Source: Clostridiales bacterium (GTDB lineage: Bacteria; Bacillota; Clostridia; Christensenellales; Borkfalkiaceae). From it: a DNA stretch of 39,692 nucleotides. The position numbers were made by a program, and so were the translations under genes. Under the pieces are notes generated by a model that ran no database searches, was not told the origin of the DNA, and saw only the letters and a list, made by a program, of their open reading frames with translations. Of this stretch, positions 7,389 through 14,009 are shown piece after piece (the stretch's first letter is position 1; every line of letters begins with the position of its first letter). The stretch lies in the NCBI GenBank assembly GCA_015055725.1, contig SVHO01000008.1:1-39692 (forward strand), read 5' to 3'.

Positions 7389-7743
7389 ATCTTGATGGGT
7401 TATCCTTGATATAACCAAGAGGGTGAACTGCATAATCGAGAGCAGATTGTAGAGTAGCAAGAATGTTTATAAGCATAGAGTGGGAGTAGCCACACAAACT
7501 TATCTTGTTTGAATACTCTTGAACAACAGAAGGGGAAAGGCTTTTTAGTTTATAATGACCAAAATATGGTTTCAAGTGATTTTGAATTAACCCAGCGTAG
7601 TTTATTTGAGTGTTATACTTAAGATTTACCTTACAGTTTTGTTCAAACCAGTATAAAGAATGTTTTCCGATTCTCTAACATCTTTCATTTATGTATCCTC
7701 CACGCAAGTGGCGAGTAGAGCACTGTAAATTGCAATATTTCAT
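7357..7743 (-). pseudogene. Remnant of a Tn916-type tyrosine integrase
   Basis: One frame gives YNTQINYAGLIQNHLKPYFG, LSPSVVQEYSNK, HSMLINILATLQSALDYAVH and IKDNP, the N-terminal SAM-like core-binding region of phage/Tn916-type integrases. The frame holds an in-frame TAG at 7675-7677, with coding-like residues on both sides of it, and stops after NPSRYGF at the junction with the next gene. The whole catalytic domain, with its Arg, His and Tyr, is missing. This is therefore a dead fragment from the enzyme that probably inserted the island. Its 3' end points to the left edge, as usual for integrases lying beside an attachment site. Confidence 0.75.
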
Positions 7744-7786
7744 CTCAACCTCTCGAAATATTTCTAATTTTATATTTATTTTGAAA

Positions 7787-8002
7787 TTAAGGTTCTTCCA
7801 CTTGGAAAAACTCTACAGATGTCTTATTTATTACGGCGAAAGAATTATTGCCGACAAATAGACGCATCATTTTATCTCTTTTCTTATATTCAGTAAGAAA
7901 ATCTTGTGGGGAGAATAGAGTTTTAATTTCAACTTCCTTCCCATTTTTTAGAATAAATTTAACCTTACTTCTTGGGTTAAAAGGTAACTGTGAAATATCC
8001 AT
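7787..8002 (-). CDS. Small protein of unknown function in the island
   Basis: The 71-residue product starts MDISQLPFNPRSKVKFILKN and ends FFQVEEP. The middle is basic and probably beta-strand rich. AAGGAGG is 5 nt before the ATG, so expression is well supported. An exact copy of the island motif (8015-8032) lies immediately upstream of the ribosome site. The gene sits between the integrase remnant and the tyrosine-recombinase-like gene. I recognise no family; a short phage-type accessory protein is the best description. Confidence 0.6.
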   Translation of the reverse strand: MDISQLPFNPRSKVKFILKNGKEVEIKTLFSPQDFLTEYKKRDKMMRLFVGNNSFAVINKTSVEFFQVEEP

Positions 8003-8014
8003 AAAGACCTCCTT

Positions 8015-8032
8015 GTGTCTAAATATGTTTTA
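8015..8032 (-). promoter_or_regulatory. Island motif copy 1, upstream of the 71-residue gene
   Basis: GTGTCTAAATATGTTTTA on the plus strand is identical over 18 nt to the copies at 11150 and 12974. On the coding strand it sits directly before the Shine-Dalgarno sequence, too close to be a -10 box for this gene. Confidence 0.65.
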
Positions 8033-8062
8033 CATTATTCAAAAAATATAAAGCATTTAGCC

Positions 8063-8965
8063 TTATATTCTTCCAGATTCCATCAGGTTGACAAAATCTA
8101 AATATTGTTGTTTATAGTTAAGGGCGTAATTTGGAGTGCAACCCATAACGGAAGTAATTTTGTCTATTAAAGATTTATCAGACTTATCTGCGTATATCTC
8201 TAAAAATAAAGCATTTTTATGCAGGTTTCTAAATAGTATAGCAGTGTTCATGTGAGGGGGAATTTGTGCATTGAAACGCTTAATAATTTGGATTATTTGA
8301 CCTTCGTCAAGCTTATTACAAGTTGATGATGTTGACCTTATCAAGTAAGTTTCATCGCCTTTAAGGATAATCGTTTTGCCGTTAGATTTATATTCTTCTA
8401 ACCCAGATATGAAATAAAGCGCTGCAAAGGGTTCTCCCGAGATTTCATATTCGTTGCCGTTGCGTAAGACAACAAATTTATCAACGCCGCACGTTCTTAA
8501 ATCAGTTTTCTTGAAATCCGAAATTTCTTTCGGGGTAAACCCAAGCCAACCTAATATACAAACACCTTTAATTCTCGTCAAATCTCTGGTGGGATTATAT
8601 TGATAAGACTTATCATGACCAACGCTATCTATAAAAGAAAGCAGTTTTTCAATACTTCTGAAATAAGTAACGGTGCTTTGAGAAGAAATGACTTCTTCGC
8701 GAGTAGGGATGTCGCCATCAACACCACAAAAATCAAGCAAATTCAGTAAATATTCCTTAATTTTTTGATAATGCGGTCTGGAAACATTGCCCGTAGAGTG
8801 TAAAAAGAATGCTTTGCAAAGTAATTTTTTATCTGCAAGTACATCTTTTGCGGTTTTACCACCGGCAATTTCTGTTAAATGCTCAAGAAAACGTTTAATG
8901 TCCTCTTGTTTAGCGGTATTTGCAGTTGAATAATATTTTGCTAAAAATTCTTCATAGTTTATCAT
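8063..8965 (-). CDS. Tyrosine-recombinase-like protein, apparently degenerate active site
   Basis: The 300-residue protein has an N-terminal helical half like a core-binding domain and a C-terminal half patterned like an integrase catalytic domain. LGWLGFTPKEISDFKKTDL aligns with box I (TGLRISELLAL), but the catalytic arginine is absent. In LFRNLHKNALFLEIY, the box II counterpart, an Arg remains while the flanking histidines are not in place. A tyrosine occurs near the end (NYKQQY). It may therefore be a DNA-binding protein or an unusual recombinase. The start at 8965 is chosen for GGGAGGT upstream; an in-frame ATG at 8983 has no site. A perfect promoter inside a palindrome lies just upstream, suggesting autoregulation. 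Confidence 0.6.
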   Translation of the reverse strand: MINYEEFLAKYYSTANTAKQEDIKRFLEHLTEIAGGKTAKDVLADKKLLCKAFFLHSTGNVSRPHYQKIKEYLLNLLDFCGVDGDIPTREEVISSQSTVTYFRSIEKLLSFIDSVGHDKSYQYNPTRDLTRIKGVCILGWLGFTPKEISDFKKTDLRTCGVDKFVVLRNGNEYEISGEPFAALYFISGLEEYKSNGKTIILKGDETYLIRSTSSTCNKLDEGQIIQIIKRFNAQIPPHMNTAILFRNLHKNALFLEIYADKSDKSLIDKITSVMGCTPNYALNYKQQYLDFVNLMESGRI

Positions 8966-8985
8966 TGTTCTTATACCTCCCATAT

Positions 8986-9014
8986 ATTATACAACATTTT
9001 TAGACATTTGTCAA
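8986..9014 (-). promoter_or_regulatory. Perfect promoter of the recombinase-like gene
   Basis: On the minus strand TTGACA (9014-9009) and TATAAT (8991-8986) are exact consensus with a 17-bp spacer. Confidence 0.8.
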
Positions 9015-9024
9015 TATTGTATAA
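8987..9024. promoter_or_regulatory. Palindromic operator candidate over that promoter
   Basis: TTATACAA at 8987-8994 and TTGTATAA at 9017-9024 form an inverted repeat that spans both promoter boxes; the arms extend inward with one mismatch (ACAT/ATAT). GACATTTGTC, a smaller inverted repeat, lies between them at 9003-9012. The arrangement fits repressor binding or a recombinase core site. Confidence 0.5.
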
Positions 9025-9071
9025 CTAATTTTTATGTATAAGATAGGAAAATGGGGGAGGATTTTTGTCGA

Positions 9072-9326
9072 TTATTTGTTTCCTTTTTTCTCTTTTGTTT
9101 GCTTTAAGATTAACTTGTTGAGTTCAATAGACTTTTGCAATAATAATATACTCAACGTAAGCATTTCTTCTTGCGTAAGTCTAACGGTAAAATCCACTTC
9201 GCCAAACCCATCTTTGTAGACGTCAAGAGAAGGGGAGTTCTCTGGGAAAGTTACATATGCTGTAATAAGAAGGGTGTTGTTTGCGACTTTAACATTGAAT
9301 TTAACCATCTCTGGCTCCATAGGCAA
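9072..9326 (-). CDS. Unknown island protein, probably N-terminally truncated
   Basis: The frame ends in a helical, Lys-rich tail (LNKLILKQTKEKKGNK) after a beta-rich middle (VKFNVKVANNTLLITAYVTF). Start choice is uncertain: TTG at 9326, ATG at 9320, or ATG at 9308, which has GGAG 6 nt upstream. Protein-like sequence continues upstream in the same frame (GFDADEKIIVFDYDG) with no start codon, into the frame-shifted end of an ERF fragment. I infer a deletion that removed both the end of the ERF gene and the start of this one. No family is recognised. Confidence 0.45.
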   Translation of the reverse strand: MPMEPEMVKFNVKVANNTLLITAYVTFPENSPSLDVYKDGFGEVDFTVRLTQEEMLTLSILLLQKSIELNKLILKQTKEKKGNK

Positions 9327-9378
9327 GTCTAATGGATTACCAAATTCGGAACCATCGTAATCAAATACTATTATTTTT

Positions 9379-9558
9379 TCATCTGCATCGAAGCCTAACT
9401 CCGTATTTTTGCATACCGGCAGTAATTTTTGCCTGAATTTCTTCTTCAGTTACATATTTGTAATTGAAGCCTGCTTTGTTCTTTTGTAAAACGCCAGCCA
9501 TATCGGCGATTTTCAAAAGTTTTTGATGTATGTTGAGATTTTCTTTTTCTTTTGACAT
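9379..9558 (-). pseudogene. Truncated ERF-family single-strand annealing protein
   Basis: A 59-codon frame starting at 9558 with AGGAGGA upstream reads IHQKLLKIADMAGVLQKN, GFNYKYVTEEEI and ITAGMQKYGV. This is the N-terminal pattern of the phage ERF (essential recombination function) family, which anneals single-stranded DNA. Normal members are about 170 to 220 residues; here the frame breaks after GMQKYGV and ends in RLRCR. The rest of the domain is missing and another protein's coding sequence follows in a different frame. The gene is therefore most likely inactive, although a short peptide could still be made from its intact start. Confidence 0.65.
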
Positions 9559-9575
9559 TACGTCCTCCTAAAAAA

Positions 9576-10037
9576 TTATTTGTTTACTTGTTTAAGTCCC
9601 GCAAGCATCATATCTTCCCAAGCTTTTTGTAAGTTTTCTTCGGGAGAAATAGTGGGTGCGATTTCTTCTGGGGAAGGGGATACCAAAATAGGATTTGCTG
9701 ATAACCACTGTGACATTTCCTCGTATTTCATACATCTCTCAAGTTCGTTTTGAGGCTTGAGAGAGCCTTGTCTTTGTAAAGACTTGAGAAAACTTTCGTA
9801 ACACGAAAGGGAAGATGCAGTAGTGATAAACCTTGCTCCGTCCATATTTCTTGAATACGGGCGAAAGCGAACTGGCAAATCTGCTATATTTTGGTTAGCA
9901 TCTAAGGGTTTACCAGAAATTTCGAAGATGCCGTTTCGTTGATAAAATTCAAAAATACAATCTTCGAGTTTTAATTCAAATTGTCTACCGTTTCGCTTAT
10001 CGAAAACTTGTATAACGGCTTCATAAATTTCTCGCAT
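9576..10037 (-). CDS. Unknown island protein with WEDM tail motif
   Basis: The 153-residue product has a beta-rich N-terminal half (RQFELKLEDCIFEFYQRNGIFEISG), a helical segment with ASSLSCYESFLKSLQRQ, a Pro/Ser/Glu-rich linker (SPSPEEIAPTISPEENL) and a C-terminal helix QKAWEDMMLAGLK. The last motif is shared with the gene immediately upstream (QKDWEDMILKGVR), so both may dock to the same partner. Its ATG overlaps the stop of that gene by one base (TAATG), implying coupled translation. It lies directly before the ERF fragment in transcription order. I recognise no family; a phage replication or recombination accessory protein is a guess from context. Confidence 0.6.
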   Translation of the reverse strand: MREIYEAVIQVFDKRNGRQFELKLEDCIFEFYQRNGIFEISGKPLDANQNIADLPVRFRPYSRNMDGARFITTASSLSCYESFLKSLQRQGSLKPQNELERCMKYEEMSQWLSANPILVSPSPEEIAPTISPEENLQKAWEDMMLAGLKQVNK

Positions 10038-10306
10038 TATCTAACTCCTTTGAGAATCATATCTTCCCAATCTTTTTGTGGGTCATTGTCTAATACGGCT
10101 TTTGATAATTCCTCGCCGTTAATATCAATTCTTGCTTCTAATGTGCCTTCCGCTCGAATTCTGCATACGACTTCGTTTAATGCGTCACCGAAAGATGTAA
10201 TTTCTCTCGCAAATTCGATACTTGAAAGCCCAAACTTTTCCCAAGCCCCTTCGAAGTTTTTAATATATAGCAATGCGTCTAAACTATCAGAGTTCCTTGG
10301 CGGCAT
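10037..10306 (-). CDS. Unknown small island protein with WEDM tail motif
   Basis: The 89-residue product contains FEGAWEKFGLSSIEFAREI, a beta segment (VVCRIRAEGTLEARIDING) and a C-terminal QKDWEDMILKGVR that resembles the tail of the following gene. The N-terminal KNFEGAWEKFGLS is a looser variant of the same Trp-Glu pattern. Its start lies inside the end of the HD hydrolase gene (20-base overlap) and its stop overlaps the next start, so three genes are probably translated as a unit. No family is recognised. Confidence 0.6.
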   Translation of the reverse strand: MPPRNSDSLDALLYIKNFEGAWEKFGLSSIEFAREITSFGDALNEVVCRIRAEGTLEARIDINGEELSKAVLDNDPQKDWEDMILKGVR

Positions 10307-10889
10307 AATCTACCTCCTGGTCATCAAGCAAATATGTCGCTTGCATATCGGCAAGATGGAGTAGGAGAGCAAGTTTGCTTTTTTCAAAAATCTTTCCAAT
10401 GAAATAACTTCCACCTTTAACCGAGGTGTCGAAGCCTCCCATATGCGCTCTAATAGCTAAAATCTCTTCCGGAAGAAGTTTTATATATGATTGGAGGATT
10501 ATGATTGATTTATCTGCGTGGTCACCACACGGGAACTTTTCATCAATTTCATAAACAGGTTTCTTAACCCATTGACCGCCATCATCTTTAACGTTTCTAA
10601 ATCCAATCTTGTAAAAATTAACCTTACAGATATCGTGGAATAAAGAACATATTGCAGCGCTTTCTCTGCTTGCTTCAACCTCTGGATGATTTTCTAATAA
10701 CTCTCCAAGACAATTTGCTACGTTTAATGAGTGAGCACATAAACCACCTTCGTAAGAGCCGTGATATTTTGTGCTTGCTGGAGCGGTAAAGAAATCAGAT
10801 TTTTCTAACCACTCTAATAGTTCTTCGATGCCGTCTCTTTTAATTTCTCTTCGGCATATTTCTAAAAACAGTTCTTTGTTGTTTGCCAT
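10287..10889 (-). CDS. HD-domain phosphohydrolase, phage type
   Basis: The 200-residue protein carries a metal-binding HD pattern: HGSYEGGLCAHSLNVA near residues 43-58, FHDICK near 84-89, CGDHADKS near 120-128 and a distal aspartate in LHLADM. Such proteins hydrolyse nucleotides or nucleic-acid phosphate esters, and stand-alone versions of this size are common in Firmicute phages and plasmids. The substrate cannot be told. AGGAGG is 5 nt before the ATG. It overlaps the following WEDM-tail gene by 20 bases and follows a zinc-ribbon gene 23 bases upstream, so it is inside an island operon running on the minus strand. Confidence 0.8.
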   Translation of the reverse strand: MANNKELFLEICRREIKRDGIEELLEWLEKSDFFTAPASTKYHGSYEGGLCAHSLNVANCLGELLENHPEVEASRESAAICSLFHDICKVNFYKIGFRNVKDDGGQWVKKPVYEIDEKFPCGDHADKSIIILQSYIKLLPEEILAIRAHMGGFDTSVKGGSYFIGKIFEKSKLALLLHLADMQATYLLDDQEVDYAAKEL

Positions 10890-10911
10890 AATTCCTCCTA
10901 TTGTTTTCTAA

Positions 10912-11130
10912 TTAAAAGTTTGATTTTGCCTTTGCGGGCAATCTTTCATAGCATTCTTTGCATATGTATTGTTCTTTGCCGTTAACTTTTCGTTTAAGAA
11001 TTGTCTTATCTACGGCTTTACATTTACAACACTTAACAACTCCGCATTGTAAAAGTTTTTTCTTGGCTTCTCTCGCTTTGTGAGATTTGCTTTTTGGGTT
11101 GTGCCCGTTTAATTTAGTTAAAAGTTTCAT
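10912..11130 (-). CDS. Small basic zinc-ribbon protein
   Basis: The 72-residue product begins with a very basic stretch (KSKSHKAREAKKKLLQ) and has two Cys pairs, CCKCK near residues 34-38 and CKEC near 57-60, with a hairpin between, the layout of a zinc ribbon. Nucleic-acid binding is likely. AGGAGG is 6 nt before the ATG and an exact island motif copy lies just upstream at 11150-11167. It is first in an apparent operon with the HD hydrolase and the WEDM-tail genes. It is too short and general to assign to a family. Confidence 0.65.
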   Translation of the reverse strand: MKLLTKLNGHNPKSKSHKAREAKKKLLQCGVVKCCKCKAVDKTILKRKVNGKEQYICKECYERLPAKAKSNF

Positions 11131-11149
11131 ATTTTACCTCCTGACAAAT

Positions 11150-11167
11150 GTGTCTAAATATGTTTTA
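11150..11167 (-). promoter_or_regulatory. Island motif copy 2, upstream of the zinc-ribbon gene
   Basis: An exact 18-nt copy of GTGTCTAAATATGTTTTA. It starts 20 nt upstream of the zinc-ribbon ATG and touches the stop codon of the preceding phosphoesterase gene. Confidence 0.65.
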
Positions 11168-11644
11168 TCTTTCTAAAAAACAAAATGGTCTATAACCAAT
11201 TCGTTCAACGCTAACGCACTTGCTTGTCGCGTTATCTATAAATTTTGAGTCATTGTGTACGTGCCCATAAAAGTTGAAGTAAGGGGTAGTCTCATTTAAT
11301 AAAAGCGGTTCGTGACTCAATAAGAAGAAATCAAAGAGAATGGGGTAGTCGATTGCTTCTTTGAAACCGCAGTTTCTGTAATATTCGTTCGGGTAAGTAT
11401 CGTGGTTACCTTTGATTAAAATCTTTGTTCCGTTAAGCCTTGGTGCTATTTGACTAATAGCATTTTTACCAAAGGCAAAATCACCCAATATGAAGACGGT
11501 ATCCTGGTTTCTTACCACTTCATTCCATCTTTTGATAAGTTCTTCATTCATAGCATCAATATCTGTGAAGGGGCGATTACAGTATTTAATTATGCTCCCG
11601 TGACCGAAATGCGTATCGGCTATAACAAAGTATCTTTTATTCAT
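11165..11644 (-). CDS. Calcineurin-like metallophosphoesterase, phage type
   Basis: The 159-residue protein has the full metal-site set: IADTHFGH near the N-terminus (DxH), GDFAFGKN (GD), KGNHDTYP (GNHD), LLSHEPL and YGHVHND (GHxH). It should hydrolyse a phosphodiester or phosphomonoester with two metals. The INKYCNRPF-like block after the first motif (IIKYCNRPF) is typical of the short phage and bacterial versions of this family. I chose the ATG at 11644, which overlaps the end of a small acidic gene; the upstream extension to 11716 encodes low-complexity basic residues read out of frame from that gene. Substrate unknown. Confidence 0.85.
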   Translation of the reverse strand: MNKRYFVIADTHFGHGSIIKYCNRPFTDIDAMNEELIKRWNEVVRNQDTVFILGDFAFGKNAISQIAPRLNGTKILIKGNHDTYPNEYYRNCGFKEAIDYPILFDFFLLSHEPLLLNETTPYFNFYGHVHNDSKFIDNATSKCVSVERIGYRPFCFLER

Positions 11645-11810
11645 CTTCGTATTCTTCCTCCGCATACTCATAATCATCAATTTCTTTGAGGTCGTAGACT
11701 TCTGTATCTTGACCATAAAGTTTCTTTACAACGCCCTCAGCGTTCAAAGGGCAGGTTACGTTGTCTACATATTTAATCCCTTTCGATGTGTAAACCTTAA
11801 ATCTATACAT
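11637..11810 (-). CDS. 57-residue acidic small protein
   Basis: A short gene not covered by longer frames: ATG at 11810 with AGGAGG 5 nt upstream, then MYRFKVYTSKGIKYVDNVTC and an extremely acidic end (DDYEYAEEEYEDE). Its stop overlaps the metallophosphoesterase start by 8 bases, so the two are probably co-translated. The basic beta-rich front and acidic tail resemble small phage proteins or DNA mimics, but no family is recognised. Confidence 0.65.
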   Translation of the reverse strand: MYRFKVYTSKGIKYVDNVTCPLNAEGVVKKLYGQDTEVYDLKEIDDYEYAEEEYEDE

Positions 11811-11846
11811 AATTGCCTCCTAAATATTTTTAATCAAAGTGCTCTT

Positions 11847-12275
11847 TTATTGAGATTTTTTGGGTGGGAATTTGTCGGGATGATTTGCGATAAGTTCCTC
11901 TTTAGTCGCATATAATTCTCCCTCGTAAAGAGTTCTACTATTTCCATCGCTATCGCTGAAATAAGATTGCCTGTGTTCAGTAACGTCATACCTGTAATGA
12001 GAGTCAACTTTTCCCTCAAAATTAGTATCGTCGTCTACGTCGGCGTTAAATGTAAATCGTATATTTGTTACAATACCGCTTTTTAGATGGTAATTATTTT
12101 CGTGGATTGTTTCCATACCACCTTTGCAATGAGGGCAAAGATATTCAATCCCGTTTACGATTTCTCGATATTGCCCATTGCAATGAGAACATTTTGTAGT
12201 TGTGCTGCCGTAGGTTCGTTCAACCCAAAACACTTTTTGACCAATGTCAAATTTTGTTTCTATCGTTACTTTCAT
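11847..12275 (-). CDS. Small protein with zinc-finger-like CxxC pairs
   Basis: The 142-residue product carries CSHCNG near residues 29-34 and CPHCKG near 47-52, the CxxCxG spacing of DnaJ-type or rubredoxin-like zinc sites, but without a J domain or the four-repeat array. The rest is beta-rich and acidic (NADVDDDTNFEGK) and ends with a helix and basic PPKKSQ. CGGAGGT is 5 nt upstream of the ATG. It overlaps the end of the ATPase gene by 29 bases and is followed by the 57-residue acidic gene, so it belongs to the same transcription unit. Similar proteins are often annotated hypothetical in phages. Confidence 0.65.
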   Translation of the reverse strand: MKVTIETKFDIGQKVFWVERTYGSTTTKCSHCNGQYREIVNGIEYLCPHCKGGMETIHENNYHLKSGIVTNIRFTFNADVDDDTNFEGKVDSHYRYDVTEHRQSYFSDSDGNSRTLYEGELYATKEELIANHPDKFPPKKSQ

Positions 12276-12900
12276 TTTTACCTCCGTTTTTTCTTTCTTC
12301 TTCGTATCTATTTAATATAAAAATTTCAAACTCTTCGTAATTCCTAAAAATTAAATAGTTGCCAGTTTTTACATCAAGACATCTTTGGTTGCGTAACAAT
12401 CCAAAGTTGTTTGCCGTTAAAACAATGTAAATATCCGTTTCTTTATTGTCATTTATAACCAAAGAAAACAATTGCAACATTTGGTGTATTCCTTCGCAGT
12501 CTAATCCGCTATCTAAAGCGTCTAATAAAACTACGATTTGTTTAGCGCCTTTATGTTTTTTGAAAAATCCGCCAAGTTTATTTGCCTGTTGACAAAAATT
12601 ATAATAAATTTGCTCACCTTCGGAATGGAATAATGTGTTGAACAAAGACTCCATATCTCCAATAGCGCCGTACATTGATTTCGCTTTATCGCCACCGTCT
12701 TTGTAGTTGTCGTAATGGAAGCAGGGGATTTTTTTATTATTACAATGATTTTTAATTCCGTCCAACAAAGTTGATTTACCCGCGCCATTTCTACCGATTA
12801 ACACGGTTACACCTGTATTAAATTCAAACTTTGGGTTTTCATACAAGATTGAATCTTCTGTATTGCCATTTGCAGGCATTGTAATTTTTAGACTGCTCAT
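12247..12900 (-). CDS. Stand-alone ABC/AAA-type ATPase
   Basis: The 217-residue protein has a Walker A GRNGAGKST at about residues 37-45 and a Walker B strand IVVLLDALDSGLD near 123-135, with a switch-like asparagine in LTANNFG near 163. This is the ABC-ATPase layout seen in RecF/SMC- and AAA-21-like proteins. No long coiled coil, nuclease domain or membrane segment is present. A clear LSGGQ signature is not visible, so dimerisation may be atypical. AAGGAGG precedes the ATG by 4 nt. It is the first gene of the unit below and is preceded by three copies or variants of the island motif. Confidence 0.8.
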   Translation of the reverse strand: MSSLKITMPANGNTEDSILYENPKFEFNTGVTVLIGRNGAGKSTLLDGIKNHCNNKKIPCFHYDNYKDGGDKAKSMYGAIGDMESLFNTLFHSEGEQIYYNFCQQANKLGGFFKKHKGAKQIVVLLDALDSGLDCEGIHQMLQLFSLVINDNKETDIYIVLTANNFGLLRNQRCLDVKTGNYLIFRNYEEFEIFILNRYEEERKNGGKNESNDRNKI

Positions 12901-12911
12901 TTTGCCTCCTT

Positions 12912-12951
12912 GTGTCTAAATATGTCGTATAGTTTTATTATATATAGACAC
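12912..12951. promoter_or_regulatory. Inverted pair of island motifs before the ATPase gene
   Basis: GTGTCTAAATATGT at 12912-12925 faces an inverted variant TATATAGACAC at 12941-12951. The first copy directly precedes the ATPase ribosome site. Together they form a 40-bp imperfect palindrome, as expected for a dimeric regulator. Confidence 0.55.
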
Positions 12952-12973
12952 CATTATATATAATGTTTATAAT

Positions 12974-12991
12974 GTGTCTAAATATGTTTTA
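12974..12991 (-). promoter_or_regulatory. Island motif copy 4
   Basis: A further exact 18-nt copy, 74 nt upstream of the ATPase start. On the minus strand its TAGACA is followed after 16 bp by TATAAT (ending near 12954), so this copy could double as a -35 element. Confidence 0.6.
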
Positions 12992-13092
12992 CCACAACCA
13001 AAGAAAAATGTCAAGTGTTTATGACATATTTTCTTAAAGTTAATGTTAATTATTTCATACAAAAATAGGGGATTTGTCAATAATAATTGACG

Positions 13093-13875
13093 TTAATCAA
13101 AATACCAAGGATACTTCGATTTGAACTGCCTATATCTATCCAGTGATTTCTCTTCTTCTTGCCATATGGAGTCTTTACCATTGTAACTATAAACAAATCC
13201 AAGTTCTTTTAGCTTTTTGGTTGTGAGCAACCTGCACAGCTTAAATAATAAGTTTGATGCTTCATTATAAGAACCAATTTCTAAAAACCCTGTAACACCG
13301 TAACTTGCTGTATTTGTTTTTAATGTAGCCCAATCTACGTCGTTATTATAAGGGTAAATATCCGTTGTCAACTTTCTTTCCGTATTTGGCGTCCCGAATA
13401 AAATATCCTTGTTTGTTGGGGGAATGGTTTGTTCTAAGAAAATTTTTCGCAGTAGGGGAACTTTTGTTATAAAAATATCTGCATTCTTGTCTTTGGCATC
13501 ATATCCATGTTCCCAATTATAAGCTGAATGGATGTGATGACCATAGTCAATGTATCGTTGTACTTGACTTGAGTATTTACACCTATCTTGTAAAATTTGT
13601 TCCGGCGAGCGAAAATCAGGCATATTATATTTTTCAAAAAGTTTTTCAACAAATATAATTACCGAGTCGGTTGTTTGAAATTCGTTACTATGAGTTTTGT
13701 CATATTGTTCTACATAATCTAAAACAAGATTAAGATTATCAGAAAATAAAGTTCTTTGAAGTTCAATATTTGTTTTTGTTTTTTGCTTATATAATTTTTC
13801 TTTTTGAGCCCTACTGCCATTTTGGTATATACTCAATCCAATGGCGAAAAGCACAACAACGAGCAATAGTGTCAT
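13093..13875 (-). CDS. Membrane-anchored protein of unknown function
   Basis: The 260-residue protein starts with one hydrophobic segment (TLLLVVVLFAIGLSIY, residues 2-17) that acts as a signal anchor; no lipobox is present. The remainder is charged and mixed helix/strand, with YIDYGHHIHSAYNWEHGYD near 110-128 giving four clustered histidines that could bind metal. The C-terminus is aromatic and basic (YRQFKSKYPWYFD). AAGGAG precedes the ATG and a good promoter lies at 13941-13969, so it is transcribed as the first gene at the right end of the island, ahead of the ATPase. No family is recognised. Confidence 0.65.
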   Translation of the reverse strand: MTLLLVVVLFAIGLSIYQNGSRAQKEKLYKQKTKTNIELQRTLFSDNLNLVLDYVEQYDKTHSNEFQTTDSVIIFVEKLFEKYNMPDFRSPEQILQDRCKYSSQVQRYIDYGHHIHSAYNWEHGYDAKDKNADIFITKVPLLRKIFLEQTIPPTNKDILFGTPNTERKLTTDIYPYNNDVDWATLKTNTASYGVTGFLEIGSYNEASNLLFKLCRLLTTKKLKELGFVYSYNGKDSIWQEEEKSLDRYRQFKSKYPWYFD

Positions 13876-13940
13876 ATTAAATTTTCTCCTTTTGGTTTAG
13901 TAATACCAATTCGCTTGACTTTTTCATTAAATATACTATT

Positions 13941-13969
13941 ATTATATATATAATGTTTAGATAAGTCAA
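13941..13969 (-). promoter_or_regulatory. Promoter of the membrane-anchored protein gene
   Basis: On the minus strand TTGACT (13969-13964) and TATAAT (13946-13941) are separated by 17 bp. The flanking sequence TATATAATGTTTA resembles that at 12954-12969. Confidence 0.65.
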
Positions 13970-14009
13970 GGTGTTTTGACCTTGGTCTGTAAAAATAATT
14001 GTTAGATTG

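Noticed and set aside
7619-7688. A short frame from an ATG at 7688 with GGAGG upstream, as a new start of the integrase
   Set aside because: It stops after 20 codons and is in a different frame from the integrase residues; the real remnant frame continues upstream to 7743 through a TAG.
12912-12991. CRISPR-like array from the repeated motif
   Set aside because: Copies are irregularly spaced, in both orientations, and spread over 5 kb between genes; no regular spacers or cas genes.
13968-13985. CAAGGT...ACCTTG hairpin as an intrinsic terminator
   Set aside because: No T run on either side; it overlaps the -35 region of the minus-strand promoter, so a control site is as likely.
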